The position numbers and the translations under genes were made by a program. From positions 12,893,501-12,957,500 of the forward strand of contig JAILWY010000014.1 in assembly GCA_022113835.1 (NCBI GenBank): a stretch of DNA of 64,000 nucleotides, given 5' to 3'. Positions 1 to 12,545 of the stretch are shown here, piece by piece (position 1 is the stretch's first letter; each line of letters starts with the position of its first letter). Below the pieces are notes generated by a model, which saw only the letters and a list, made by a program, of their open reading frames with translations, had not been told where the DNA came from and made no database searches. The DNA comes from Atopsyche davidsoni (Eukaryota; Arthropoda; Insecta; Trichoptera; Hydrobiosidae).

Positions 1-1379
1 TCTCCGGAATTTACAATTTTTTAATCACAGAACCTTGCATTGGGAGGTACTTTTTTTAAATGGTTTTTCTTTTCTTCTAACAATGCACAAAAATTAAAAT
101 GCTTTACTTGCTGGGTTAAATTTCACGGTCTGTAAGTAAATTAACTAATCATCTTTGCTTTATCAACACTCTGCACAACACCTTCAGGCTTTCGATAGAC
201 CAGGAAGCTATCTTAGTGCAATCGTAGAGCACGTATGCGGCGCAAGACTTTACGCCTGAAGGTGTCACAAGATATCACTTAAAGGTTATTTTAGTGTTGT
301 ATTTTTTGTTTTTAAATCACGCTGAAAAACACAAAAAAGGTTACGAGTCACTCTGTGCCCACAAAAACCAAAGACAAAATGCTTTTTATCTTTGTTTTTG
401 TTTTGTTAATCTACTTGCAAATTAGTGACAAAATTTTACGAAAAAGCGTTTGTTTTTTTGTGACAATTTAATATACAAAAAATTCTTTGTTGGTTTTTGT
501 GAACCTAAGTATCTCAATTCCTCTTGGTATAATAATGAACATAATCTTAAAAATCGACACATTCGTATAAACAAATTGATCCACGTACTAAATTTCGAAA
601 AATAAAATCAATTTTGAGCTCACGTTATTAATTATTTTATTTGAAAACTATTTCACTCAAAAAACAAACCTCTAAATATTATTGGATACAGTTTTTAAAT
701 TCATTAAAAAGTGTAGTTTTAAAGTTCGGATAGTTGATTTAAAAAAATGGGATATTTTTTCATGGATTCGATATCAGCATGACTACAAAGAAAACAACTT
801 TCCGTGTAAGCATGTAGCAATAAATACAGTTAACCCTTCTATAATGTGGTATGTACTTTTAAAACAAGGTTTCCATAAAAAAAAAACGGAGCTAAAATTG
901 CGACTTAAATTCTATAACAACATTTAATCAACTTTATTCATAATACCTTAAGAAGAATCTTTAGAATTACCTCTTCTACGTGTAAAATTTTCACGGTTGG
1001 AATACTAGGGATTCCCTTTTTTGTGAAGGTTTTTCATAATTTTCTGATTGCAGTAAGCAGGGAACTCTCCACGAATAAAGAAAGGATGCAATGTTGTTCT
1101 GATTTGATGCTTAAAACAGACGACATCTAAAAAGGTTTTGGTAAAATCACAAAAACCCTATATTTGAAAACCAAGATGTAGATTTTCAAAGGGGGGAAGA
1201 CACTTAGTTCATTGGTTAGGTAATTGAAGTTGAATGTTAAAAACATTTGATATCAAATAACTTAATTTTATCTTGTTTTTCTTGGAAAACGTTTTTATAG
1301 ATTGTATTTAATTTTTTATATTGAATTCAATGAAAATATATAAATCGACCTATATATTTACTTACTTCTGAGTTTCTTA
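1..1379. other. AT-rich non-coding stretch
   Basis: I see no gene here. The 81-codon open frame at 682-927 is made almost entirely of AT-rich codons (many Lys, Phe, Ile, Asn), lacks a recognisable domain and has no splice context, so I treat it as chance. The only structured item is the short inverted repeat at 178-265, listed separately. Confidence 0.6.
178..265. repeat. Short inverted repeat with 12-bp perfect arms
   Basis: ACACCTTCAGGC at 178-189 is matched by its exact reverse complement at 254-265, enclosing 64 bases that are more GC-rich than the surroundings and contain a smaller GATAG/CTATC hairpin. This could be a tiny MITE-like element, a remnant of a larger fold-back repeat or a small structured RNA. 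There is no coding capacity, and no obvious target-site duplication was identified. Confidence 0.5.
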
Positions 1380-1760
1380 TAGCGCGGATTCATGTAACGC
1401 GGTACGAATTGATCGCGTGATGTTGACTGTAATGCATTTTTAAGCGAAGTCAGTTTTGGTACAAGTACTCGTGATACTCCGCCTCGTCTCCGTCTTTGTC
1501 TAAGGACACAGGATGTAAACAGGTCGGGTGCCTGCGCCTACATAGTTCTGCCAAAACTGGCTTCAGGTTATGCCAAAAGTCGCTGCTCTGTTCCTTCGTG
1601 AAATTTCAAAAGCGGTTTTATAAAATAAGCAGCTTTGTTATGAAGCTGCTATTAAACGCTTACAGCTACTCGGTTGCTGAATTTACCCGAGTAACACGTT
1701 GTTGTCAGCGAGGTAGTTACTGCGACGCCACCGCGCGAATAAAATATGAAAGCTATTTTT
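1380..1760. promoter_or_regulatory. Moderately GC-rich non-coding island
   Basis: Base composition changes sharply here from AT-rich flanks to mixed sequence with several CpGs. It contains a forkhead-like TGTAAACA at 1514-1521 and a small hairpin (AGCAGCTT at 1628-1635, AAGCTGCT at 1643-1650). An open frame at 1496-1813 shows no family resemblance and runs on into AT-rich DNA. The best reading is an unannotated regulatory or conserved non-coding element. A decayed repeat is the main alternative. Confidence 0.3.
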
Positions 1761-1924
1761 GCGCTAAGATTTATTACAAAATCATTTTAGAAGAGTTAGT
1801 ATTACACATATAGAGAAGGAATATATATTTTATTTTTCAGGATATTGTCTCTGCTGCCAGCCGTGTATGTGGTTAAGTAATGTTCTTTTAAAACAAAAAA
1901 AAAATTAGTTAGTATAAAAAAAAA

Positions 1925-1926
<2 letters not shown>

Positions 1927-2011
<85 letters not shown>
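1927..2011. repeat. (TA)n microsatellite
   Basis: An almost uninterrupted run of alternating T and A, about 85 bases long. It is likely length-polymorphic and can extrude as a cruciform. There are no coding implications. The flanks at 1761-1926 and 2012-2349 are plain AT-rich DNA without a gene. Confidence 0.95.
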
Positions 2012-2014
<3 letters not shown>

Positions 2015-2349
2015 ATGAAGTACAAAGGATAATGGGTATCACCACACTACTCACTCTGATCAATCTTTTTAACGATAAAAGCGCTCATCATATAAACATA
2101 GTTTGTCTTTGAGCCATTTAGTGACTTTTACAATGAACATTCATATATTTACAATATTATCTTTGAATTAGTTTCTCTAGTGTTATTTTATTAATGATGT
2201 CTGAAAAAATCTGTGTACGCATCTTAAAACTTTTCTACAGCTAATTTAAACAGTATTATATTTTTACTTCAAGGCAATATAAAAAACTTGTCTAGATATA
2301 TATCATACAATATTATAAAACATTTACAATCAAAAATTTTAATATCGAT

Positions 2350-3010
2350 TCTAGGACATTGTTACCGGCACAGCAGCGCAGCAGCACAGTGTACTTTTGA
2401 ATTTTCGCCCTGCCGTGAGTCAACAGCGTCATGTTTGTTTCGCTTTAAACGTCGCTCAATATGTTTGCCCTGCACTCGGTAGTGCTTGAGGATGATGCGC
2501 GGACCACGTGACGAAACGCGCCGCGCCGTACAATGCCCAATCGCATTCATAATCACTATCGCCGGATTTCTCCTCGTTTTGCGGCGATTTTATTTACCGC
2601 ACTCTCCGGAGCGTGAAAAAAAGGAGATTATTTACACACCGGAGCGGGTTCCTTGCCCTTTAGGGCCGAGTTCAAAATTCGGATAATAAAAAAAAATGGC
2701 GGCCATCGCCAAACATCAGCGCGCGAAAGTTGCTCCGCGGCCGCGCGCGCTTGTGGGGCTCTGCGGGGTTCTGCGGGGTTCTGCGGGGTTCTGCGGGGCT
2801 CTGCGGGGCTCTGCGGGGCCCTGGGGGGCTCTGCGGGGCTCTGCGGGGCTATGCGGGGCTCTGCGGGGCTATGCGGGGCTCTGGGGGGCTCTGCGGGGGC
2901 CGCGCCGGGCGGAGCGCCCCGTCAGTGTGCGCGCCCCGTGCGTGTGTCGGTGAGCGCAGCCGAAATGCCTTGCATGTATTTGCGCCTATTTTTATGTCAG
3001 TTCCTTGCCT
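2350..3010. promoter_or_regulatory. GC-rich CpG island containing a 10-bp minisatellite
   Basis: A 650-bp island dense in CpG stands out from AT-rich flanks. It has a YY1/Pho-like double motif (ATGGC at 2696-2700 and GCCAT at 2702-2706, facing each other) just after an A-run, then a 14-unit minisatellite at 2761-2900. Several overlapping open frames exist on both strands, but they arise from the repeat (the 10-bp unit is not a multiple of three) and from low stop-codon density. A promoter, an enhancer or a Polycomb-response-like element are all possible. No TATA box or initiator could be assigned. Confidence 0.4.
2761..2900. repeat. GC-rich minisatellite, 10-bp unit CTGCGGGGYT
   Basis: Fourteen head-to-tail copies of a 10-bp unit, mainly CTGCGGGGTT in the first three and CTGCGGGGCT afterwards, with variants CTGGGGGGCT and ATGCGGGGCT. 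Every intact unit has one CpG and a GGGG run, so the array forms a regular ladder of CpG and G4 tracts spaced about one helical turn apart. Apparent proteins rich in Leu-Cys-Gly-Ala or Arg-Gly-Ser here are translations of the repeat and not genes. Confidence 0.95.
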
Positions 3011-3784
3011 CTTTCATGTGCGCATCAAAGATTTCGACAGTTGAGGATACGCGATATAATTTCATTAAAAAAAATTGCATCCAATAAAGCTTTTTTTTGT
3101 GTATTTTGAGGGTACTACCATAAGTCTCAAATAAAACATTTAGATAAGCGAGTAATTTGAAGTGTAAATGTGTTTGTCTCACTTGTGCATTATTTTTTTG
3201 TATTCGGTGACAATCCTTACTTTTCTGTATCTCAGACTCCATAAAACTCAAAATGTTTACTGAAAGATGTGATATAAAACTTCATATTGACTTCCACGAA
3301 ATGCTATAATTATCTTGTTTCATCTCCGATGAAATTAATGAAACACATGATAATAATTATCTCGACTTCGAAGAAAGTCTTTTATTTAAAACTTTTCCGG
3401 TAGAATGTGTTTTCTAACCTTTTATTTTGATATCAGATTGGAAAAGATCAGAACATAGTTCAGATTTAAATAATAATTATTTATTTAAATTTCTAAAAAA
3501 TAATAAGAATAAATGGCATCTCATATTTCATGTATGATATAACAAATTTTGAACAATGATGGAAATAAAACTTTTTATGCATTAGTTTAATATGTGTAAT
3601 GAACTTTCTTGTATTCATAAATATCAGTGTAGAAATAAAGCTAGTTTTTTGATTATTTAATACAGTGCATTATTTAGTTAGTCACAATGACAAGTAGTTG
3701 TGCCGTGACATGAATTTTTTTTTATGAATAGCTCCTAATCAGCAATAGCAAAATACTTCTAAAAATAATTATAAATGTTTTAAA
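3011..3784. other. AT-rich non-coding stretch
   Basis: No gene seen. The minus-strand open frame 2997-3251 has no recognisable domain. The sequence is dominated by A/T runs and scattered ATAAT repeats. Confidence 0.6.
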
Positions 3785-4130
3785 ATACGGGGCCCATCCA
3801 GGCTGTCGTACTCCCGATGCTTTGCCAGTTTTGTGCGCACACGCACACACGCGCACGGAGATCGGCGCGGAGGTATTTATTTTGTACATAAATCATTGGA
3901 ACTTTCCCATTCGACATTTTTGTGTACTAAATGTCTGTACAGCGCGGGTCTGACGCAACGCGCTCGCACCGCTCGTTTTCAGGATCGGACTTGCGCGGGT
4001 CTAGATGAGCGCACATCTAGTTTTTTCGTACCTGGCGGGCAGGTGACTCGGCCGGGCCGAGCGCTAACGGAATCGCACACCGCGCACCCACGACCGAAAT
4101 CAAGGGTAGAATTATCCACCAGTACATCCG
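3785..4130. promoter_or_regulatory. GC-rich island with CA repeat and E-boxes
   Basis: This GC- and CpG-rich segment holds an imperfect CACACGCG tract (about 3836-3858), a hairpin formed by CTAGATG and CATCTAG at about 4001-4020, and CAGGTG E-box cores in the region 4030-4050 (Snail/Scratch-type sites by consensus). The 108-codon plus-strand frame at 3833-4159 has no family resemblance and begins inside the CA repeat. A candidate regulatory element. Confidence 0.35.
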
Positions 4131-7100
4131 AAGAAATAATTACCAACTCGTATCGTTAGATTTTTTATTTTGTGTCTTTTTTTAAATGATACAAAAAGAA
4201 AATTTGCGAAGAGGGTTGAAAAATCTGTTTTCGAAAATTATCGATGTATTTATGAAAAAAGTTGACTAGACGATAGAAAATAATGTTTTTTGTTAATATC
4301 CGGTTCCAGGAATTGTTCTCAGTTATGTAAGCGCTTATTGTTTCCGAGAAGTATGGAACCTTTCACAATGATCAAAACAATACTTGAAATGTCTAAAAAA
4401 TGTTTCAATTTTTAGATAAAATCGAAAGACTTCAGGTGCTTTAAAAAAATACTTGTATAGCAGACGTTCTACATATTTCACGTTTTTAAATTTAATAATA
4501 TATTTATTTTTTTTACTTCTCTACGTAATTTAGAACTGTGCACTCGCACAAAATACTTTATATTTCATAATTCGGTACCTAATGATTTAATAAATATATA
4601 TTTGTTCTGGCAATACATAATGCGTTAATTTTTAAAGAACGCCGTTCATAAGTTTATTTAAAATAAATTACTTTGTTAAATTTCTGGCAAGAGTAGAGCA
4701 ACTTACTGAATGGGAAAAGTTCATATAAAGCGAAGCGTTATGTAATCAAATGATTAAATTATGGAGATGATTATTCGCTTTACTGAATTCCTGATTTTCT
4801 TGGAGATATAAAATACGAGAGACGTAGGCTTAACTAACCTCACAAGCATATATCCAATATTGCCCACTTGAATATTTTTAGATATATAAGTCGAAATTTA
4901 TACATGATTAAATATAAATAATACAAAAAAAATATTTCGATCGAATTTTCAAGGATATATTTTTAAAACTTTACAAAAGAATTTATATTTTTAATGATTT
5001 TAAAGGAAGCGTCGATGGATCAAATTTCACAACAAAAAACTTATTCCAATATAAGGTCTCTCCCTCATGATAAATAATGAGTAGATTACATTCTAATAAC
5101 ATATTTTAAAATTGAAATTTGCAGCAGCAAATAATAAAACAAATAAAATAAAAACACAATACGGGTAGTCTAAATAAATCAATTCAATCTGGGCCCAAAA
5201 AAAATCTTAAATTTATTTCATAATATTTTGGTGCTATGCACTCTTGTTTTGAAATGTATGCATTTATTGTGTTTTATTGAAATTATCACACTGCCAGAAT
5301 AAAAACGACATTTTGTAAAAAAAATCTTAAACCTCTGTACAGGGTAGTTATAATATATAATGACTATTCCAATTGCATTATGCTTTAACTAGATTAATAT
5401 CATTTTCAGTTATATAATACCAGAAGCCTAAGTTCTAAAATATCTACATTCTGAAATATAAACAAAGAAAGCATTATATTAAGAAAATTTGAAATATTGA
5501 AGTGTTATAAGAATCTCAAGGACATTTCCATACATAGAAACAAATTTTGACTATGAATCTAGATCAATTCTTCTAAATGAGAAACTTCGTTGGAATATTA
5601 ATTGATATACTCATACGATTTATCTCATATTTCTACCATGGCCTGTTGCTGTATTAAATTCAATGAATATAATTCTTAACAATAAATTTAGATGTTTTGA
5701 ATATATTTCTAAAATTTAGCAATTTAATTGGTTTTGACAGGAGGATGAATCTGAGTGTTATTTGGTTAAAAAAAAATATTTTTTTGTAAACTTATATTAT
5801 TTAACTATTTAACACATATAAAAAAAACATTTTTTTTATAAAAACTAAAAGTTTATTCTACGTGTGATATTTGTTAATTGAAATTATCAACCACCAACGC
5901 AGAATCTCGGCAAGATCTAAGTATAATGACAGTGATGAATTCATTTTAATACTTTATGCACATTACAGGATACTTGTTTAGGACTCCAGCCATACCTGCA
6001 CCTAAAGTTTTCATAGAATATTTTTAAAGCTCTTTGTAAAAAAGTCGTTTCATTAGTTGTAACCTGTTTTTAGTGGTGTGTAGGTCTTATACGCAGCAAA
6101 GCAGTGAATGCCTTAAAATAAGAGTAAATCAATAAATATAAACTTATTTGCAGAATATCTTAAATTAGAAAAGATTACGCTAGATAATTAATAGTTTTGA
6201 GAGCCTCTATTGGAAAATTACTCTTTTTTACTCACAAATGGATTGCACGCGACTGCTGTAAATATAACAGTTATGTAAAATTAGTGGTAGAACCTCCGCA
6301 GGTGTACCTTCAGTGCGCATTTAATTAGAAACCTAAAGAAGTGATATTATTGGCCACTTCCGTCGCATGTGGCTTCAGCGTTATTTTATATCTTTACTAC
6401 CAACAGTTGTGAAATTGATGGGGAAATTAATTAGGAACGAATAAATACATAAACCTTACCATAATTTATTGAATTATTTACAGTTTCACCATTTATTAGA
6501 TTTCTATTGAACGATAGTATAAATGTTGTGCTGTGTGTAAAGTGAGTTTTAAGATAAATAAAAAAATATAATTTGTGTATTTATCTTAAAAGCAGGAAAC
6601 ATCTATCATCAAAACAACTTGATAAGGAATCTTTAACCACACTACACTGTAAGGGTAGAGACCACTAGAGTGGGTGAGAATGTTCTATGAAGCATTCGGG
6701 TGAAATTCATGGTTGTGTCTGACTTGTTACGTTTCTGGATATCATTTGCTTGAAAAAAGGGAAACTGTGACCTGTGATAATTTATAACTGAAAACATCCA
6801 GAATTAAACGACCGACAACGTGGTTTAAAAGCAAGAATGCTAAGCATTTAACAAAGAGGCCATTTATTAAAATATCGATTGAAGGTTTACTCTTTTTTTC
6901 AGTTATTATTTTTAGATGCGATTAAATTAAATTAAAAACAGACACTTACATGCAAATTGCACATTATGTATTGTAAACGCTCTTCATACTGATTTTACAT
7001 TTTTATGTTGTCATCACTAATGTACTTTTTAATTTTTTATTTATTTGTGATTTTTTCCCTTTGTACATTTTATGCATAGTAACTGAACTATACGAAAACA

Positions 7101-7818
7101 TGTTTATTTGACAAAAGATTTGATAAAAAAGATTTCTAGATACATATCTAGATTTAGGGTTTCATCTCTTCCCCCTGGTCTTGCACTCTTTCAAACAAAT
7201 AAAGGATAAAAAGACACCCAAAACGCCTTACGGAGGGTTCCAGTCAAATCTCACCCTACGTGATAATATCGGAAGGAAAAGGTTCCATTAAAGATTATCT
7301 TATTTTCATCGCTTCAAATATGTTACGCGTTTTCAAAACTTTCAGTTTTTATAAATCATATTTTTTAAACTTCAAACAATCTCTCATAGTTTTATAAAGA
7401 ACATGAATTTTTTTTTAAATTTTATTATCAATTGCCAATATATATTTTTATTTAAAATAAAAAAACTATTATAGTAAAAAAAATGTTTTTTACATTGAAA
7501 TATGTATTAATAAACCATAGATTGCTAAGTCAATTTATTGTATTATACTTAGCACTTATGGACACCAGTTTTTAATGAAAAATATCATTTTGTTCTATTT
7601 CTTTGTTTTTTTGTATATAAACACAAATAATAGATTTTAGAAGTACGTTTGGTAAATATTTTAGAGTAAGTGTTTCCATAGCAGATCGCTGATAAATTCA
7701 ATCAAACTATCACATTATATTTATTTCATGCACAGAAAAGTATTCAAAGATCTTGAAAAAAATATCACTTGATCATGATCAAATCAAAGATATATATTTA
7801 AATTTACAAATGTGCTTT
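4131..7818. other. Long AT-rich non-coding stretch
   Basis: No open frame above about 60 codons occurs in this 3.7 kb, and I recognise no RNA gene. Slightly more complex patches at 6230-6380, 6640-6740 and 7150-7270 have mixed composition and could be old repeat fragments, but they have no partner that I could find in this window. Confidence 0.6.
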
Positions 7819-7870
7819 TAATATGATTAGGCACATTTTTTTCACACATTGAAAATGATTAAAGAATCGA
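7819..7870 (-). repeat. Fragment of the GATTAGGCACATT fold-back family
   Basis: The stretch reading ATATGATTAGGCACATTT, then TTCACACATTGAAAATGATTAAAGAATC, matches the arm of the fold-back family seen intact at 46853-47210 and 34589-34769. Only one arm remains and it is diverged, so this is a dead fragment. Confidence 0.65.
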
Positions 7871-8189
7871 AAAAAATAAATAAACATTGTACGATTTTAC
7901 AATATAGAAACTTATTCAATAATAATGTTAAAGGTATATTTTCTATCAAAAGATACCTAGAATATTAATTGAATATTAATATTATTTATTATTTATTATG
8001 TTTATTGCGTAATTAACTGTACATTTTAACTCATTATATTGTATCGTACGTTTGTATTATGAAAAGTATTTTTAGAATCTCTTTGAAACTTCAAATAAGC
8101 AAACAAACGTGAGAAAATGTTCGCCCCAATAACCAAGAGCTTGAAAACGAAAGAAAATACATTGTGTGGCTATTTTAAAATACTTTGCA

Positions 8190-8400
8190 TCGCTTTCGTG
8201 GTCTAGTGGCTTAGGACACACAACTAGATAAAGTACCACACCTTCATCCCTTCAAAGGACTTCTTTACAAAAACTTCAACCTTTTTCTCACCCTGGACAG
8301 GGAAAAACGACAAAAAGGACAATAAAACTTACAGGTGACGTCCTCCTTTACTGCTAAGGGGAAAGTAAGGAAAGCTTTCATAATATGCTCATAGCCTGAG
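8190..8400 (+). repeat. Possible tRNA-derived SINE remnant
   Basis: TGGTCTAGTGG at 8199-8209 fits the pol III A-box of a tRNA-like head. The following 190 bases are more mixed in composition than the flanks. I do not see a good B box at the expected distance, so the head is either degraded or the A-box match is fortuitous. Confidence 0.3.
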
Positions 8401-11379
8401 AATTTTACTTTGATCGTGTTATCCGAAGTAGCCACGAAAATAAGGGGTTGTAGATTATTTATTATGACTCAGGGATGCTTCACGAACCTGGTTGTTTTTG
8501 TTTTGAAATATCAAAAAAATATATTTTATCAATTTATACACAAGAAATTTATTTACTCATATGCAAAGCCATGAAAACAAAAAAAGTATTTTTTCCCGTT
8601 TATATACTTTTTAATTAACATCAAATATATTATTTTTGTTAAAACAAAATAAGTAATAATATAAAAATGTATCATGATCGTCAATTACGCACGTATGCAG
8701 CTCTCGAATGGGCGTTGATCCGGAGGTTGTGGACTCATGCCTTGCGTGTGGAAAAATTATAATAAGTAACTTTTATTTATTTATATATGTACTGTATTAT
8801 TAGTACTTACGTATATTGCTTTAAATTCAAAATGTAAAACATTTAAAAACTTTTTTTTATTTTTGGCTTTAATTACTACATTTCAAAAACAAAATTACAA
8901 GGAGATATGGTTATTTTTTAAAATTTTATTTTTATCTGTTATTGAATTATTTTAATCAATTGTTTTTCCAAAAATTAAATTAAAACACTTTGTTTTCAGG
9001 TAACTTCGTTGATTGGCAACTGAGGCACTCCAAACGGTGAGTCAATTTCAGATTGAATTATCTAAAAACCTTTCGAACAACCCCCGAGGTAAAAATAGGA
9101 AAAAGGTACGACGGAGGGTGCGTGGTGAACAAGTCTCCCTCGACCCCCAAAGAAGGGTGGGCTTATTTTTCTTGCAGGAATATCTTCAGATCCAGATTTG
9201 GTTTTGTTTATTTGCCTCTTAAAGCTACAACCACTTGTATGCACTTGAATAAAAAATCATAAGAAATAAACTACTTTTGATATTGAGATTATACTGTCGA
9301 CTAAAATATTGTTAAGCTATTTTTAAAATTAAAGAATTTATTTTAAAAAATCAAATAAAAAAAAAAATACATTAGATGTTTATTAAACTATCCGTATAAT
9401 TCAAATAAATTTTTATTGGTGTTATATTCTCGGCGTATCTTAAATTTTATTATATAATTTTAAAGCTTAAAGGCTGTATTATTATAAAATAAAAAGTGCA
9501 ACATGACATTATTAAACAATGCTTCACGTAGACCCGTTTTAGCCAATGACTTTACATAACATGGAAGATAACCAACTTTCTTTTTCAAAATATATTATGA
9601 ATTCGGTGAAACTCAACGTTGACGAACGATTTTTTTAAATGTCAAGGTATTACCAAATATTTAACTTACAAAATACGTTAAGCTAAAGGTAGACCGAGTC
9701 TAATTTTAACATGGAATTAATATCTCACAATGAAGTTTGACATTTAAATATATTGGATGATAAAAATTAAACGACAAAAAATAAATCGAATGGTTTACGA
9801 TACTATTAATGTAAATTAATTAGACAATAGTAATTATTTCTAAATATTGAGATGTTGTGAAATATCAGTAGTTATGTAAACCATTAGTTGTTTTTGTAAA
9901 AAAATACATTTTTGCAAATTCTGTTCAATATCTATTCGATATTACATATTTGTATATATAAGGTATACAAATAATAAAATACTTTGTATTTTTGATATGT
10001 ATGACATTGCTCCAAAAGCTCTTGTGGTTTTTATATTTCATCCCTTTAACTCTTGCGCCACGTTCTTTAATTTCGGTGCTGGAATGAGCTGGTTCCATCT
10101 GAATATGCTCTGGTGGCTTGAATCAAACATTCGACCCTTTGTGTTACCACAAAAGCTTTTACTTATCTAATTTAATTGCACATTGACTGAAATTGTCAGT
10201 ATTAAATAAAATGTTAACATATTTACTGATTCGTAGATCAAAACGGATATGACTACTTAAAATAAAAGTTCAATAACCATAAGAGCACTTTCAATTTGTA
10301 ATACGAAAAATAATTTTATTTTCATATATTATCGAATTTATGAAGACTCACAAACAAAAAATTCTTATTTTTTTTCGTGATAAAATTGTATGGTTTCATC
10401 GTGGTAAATATCTCATATTCAAAATTAAACATGAATTTCTAAACAAAGTCAGTTATGAAAAATTTGCACATGTCCTTTCAAATAAAATTTGGCAAATTTT
10501 TATTATTCTTATCACTAGGACTTATAAAAGTATTTATAAAATTTAAAAATACTAATTTTAACGCTCGCTGCGTTTCCCAACGGAAGCGTTGGGTGATTGT
10601 TCACAGTTTTATTTTTATGCTATAGTCGTCGCTGAACTCAAATTGAACTAATCAAAATGCAGTATAGCAAAGTTTAATGAATGGGCGTAGTTGCGAATTC
10701 ACATAACTTATGCGTATTCAATTGAAGGTAACTACTTTCATTTTATTTGCGTAATAAAGTATGCTTATTGTATTTTTGAAGTTAATTCCTAATGTGAACA
10801 TATTTATTTGAAAACGTTGTTATATTTCATCGGTTTTAGAAAATGAATGTTAAAAAAAATAATGTAAAAAAATTTTTTTTTCTAAATTTTACCTTTGATT
10901 AATTTATGTTATTTTTTTATTTTAATTTACAATACTTGTTAGGACTATGCTAATTATACGGTATATGGTTATCCCCCGACCCTGCACGCAGGTTTTGGGG
11001 CTTACGACATGTGGCTTTGGTGGTACCGCACTTGGATTTCTCTATTTTTGTTGAGTTTGTGTAGGAAATACTATTTTTAAAACTACCAAAATACAAAGAA
11101 TTTCAATAATTCTCAAATTGAAATTTCATATTATGCGCAGCAAAAATATATATTTAGTCAAGTATCTAACGGTGATTGATTGAACATCAGTATAGTGTAG
11201 GTATACCAAAAAATATATTTTATTTAAAAAATATATATATTTCATTTATAAAGTAAATATGAGGAATGGTTAATCAAAAACTCGCCCAAAAGTAAAACCA
11301 AAATAAATTAACCCAATTAGTTAAATGATTAAACTTTATTGTAAGAATAAAATGAAGGTGTATAGAACAAAGATAAAAA
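8401..11379. other. AT-rich non-coding stretch with one mixed-composition patch
   Basis: No supported gene. The patch at 8991-9250 follows a splice-acceptor-like T-rich tract ending in CAG at 8997-8999 and has open frames on both strands, but none resembles a known family and the composition suggests an old repeat. A small GC patch at 10970-11040 has no frame. The 68-codon frame at 10340-10546 is AT-biased and treated as chance. Confidence 0.5.
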
Positions 11380-11720
11380 TCAGCGCGCGTGAATCACGCG
11401 CAATAAATTCAAAAAAAGAAATCTGCGTTCCAAATATGAAATGACTTCGAATTTCGAATCGAGGCGGCCATGTTGAGCGCTGGCTCCACCTGCGGGGAAC
11501 TATGTGCAACTAGTAAGAAACTGGCAATTGCAGTTTTGGAAGCGCGGCTGTGTTGGTGAAGTGCATTTTGGGATACCAGTTCTGCGACACGAGCACACGC
11601 CATACACTCCCATACACTCCCATACCCTCCCATACCCTCCCATGCATTCCCATACACCTGCACGCGGTACTCGCAGTTGAGAAATTTTTAAGCTTTGTAG
11701 GACGACTCGTACCTTGATAT
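11380..11720. promoter_or_regulatory. GC-rich island with YY1/Pho-like site and 10-bp minisatellite
   Basis: The island begins with a GCGCGTGAATCACGCGC palindrome-like segment (11384-11400). It carries GCGGCCATGTT (GCCAT at 11467-11471, a YY1/Pho-type core) and then six copies of a 10-bp repeat. Two minus-strand frames (11409-11663 and 11510-11761) read through the repeat in different frames and are not believable proteins. It shares an architecture with the island at 2350-3010: a GCGGCCAT motif followed by a 10-bp tandem array. A candidate regulatory element. Confidence 0.4.
11601..11660. repeat. 10-bp minisatellite, unit CATACMCTCC
   Basis: Six tandem copies of a 10-bp unit: CATACACTCC twice, CATACCCTCC twice, then CATGCATTCC and a degenerate last copy. 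The sequence differs from the 2761-2900 array but the period is the same. Confidence 0.9.
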
Positions 11721-12269
11721 TTTCTACTCTGTATTAAATCAAGCTTTTGAATATGTCCCAATCAATATTTTAGAGCGTGCTTGTACTTCTCGCTTGTGCG
11801 TTAAGCAATAATTTATTATTGAAAAAAATATAAGCCAACTGTAATATTAAAATTTTTGTAATATATTTAACAAAAACAATTAGTAAGTGCTGTTGCATAA
11901 GTAAGAAAGTCGGTCTCATGCTTTGTTTTGATGATACTTTGATATGATCATATAAGGATTTTTTAGACCGGAGGATGCTCAGTTGGTGGTAATGATAATA
12001 ATTAGGCCCAATTTTTAATTTGGCTCAAATATAATTTGCAAATTGTATTACATTAATTAAAATTATAACAACTTCAAAGTGTATATTTATGTTCTTTTGA
12101 ACATTTCCATAATATAAACTTTCAAACCTGAGTTCAGTGAGTAGCTCCCGAATAATAGAGAGACACCTTGAAGTGTATAAGTTGTTCACGCGGAAGCAAT
12201 AAAAAAACAATATTTTAAATATTTTTTTCAAATCCCTTTTATTTTTTATTACCGTAATATCCTGTTCCA

Positions 12270-12545
12270 AGTTTAAATTGCCCAAAAACGAGCGAGACTC
12301 TGCGCAGGCGCACACACACGCGCACAACTACACACGCGCACAACTACACACGCACGCACACACACTCGGCCAAGTCCACACTATCGCGGCGCAGATGAGT
12401 TTTGGAGCTTCAAGTTTCAGCTCACTCTCTCAATTAAAAGCCACATTGAATGACCGGAGAAACTTTGCGGCCGAATTAAAAAAGAGTGTGCCTAATAATT
12501 TGAGCCTTTACGACTCAGTGTACGGGACGATGGGTGACCACATAA
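12270..12545. promoter_or_regulatory. GC-rich island with (CA/CG) repeat
   Basis: An ACACACGCGC-type simple repeat occupies about 12303-12366, followed by 170 bases of balanced composition with an ATTAAAAGCC homeodomain-like core and several CpGs. The 91-codon frame at 12278-12553 starts in the simple repeat. Its second half is Ser/Leu-rich with no known domain, and it is not flanked by splice signals that would make it an exon. Regulatory DNA is the more likely reading. Confidence 0.3.

Noticed and set aside
682..927. 81-codon AT-rich frame (also 10340-10546 and 55469-55732)
   Set aside because: Amino acid usage follows AT composition (Lys, Asn, Ile, Phe). No domain, no splice sites, and the length expected by chance in 64 kb.
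2488..2520. GATGATG followed by CGAAACGCG in the 2.5-kb island, hammerhead-like at first sight
   Set aside because: No CTGATGA box in register, no stem II of matching length and no stem I pairing. Judged a coincidence in GC-rich sequence.
2653..3087. 144-codon frame rich in Cys/Gly/Ala/Leu
   Set aside because: It is a translation of the 10-bp minisatellite. Because 10 is not a multiple of three, all three frames stay open there.
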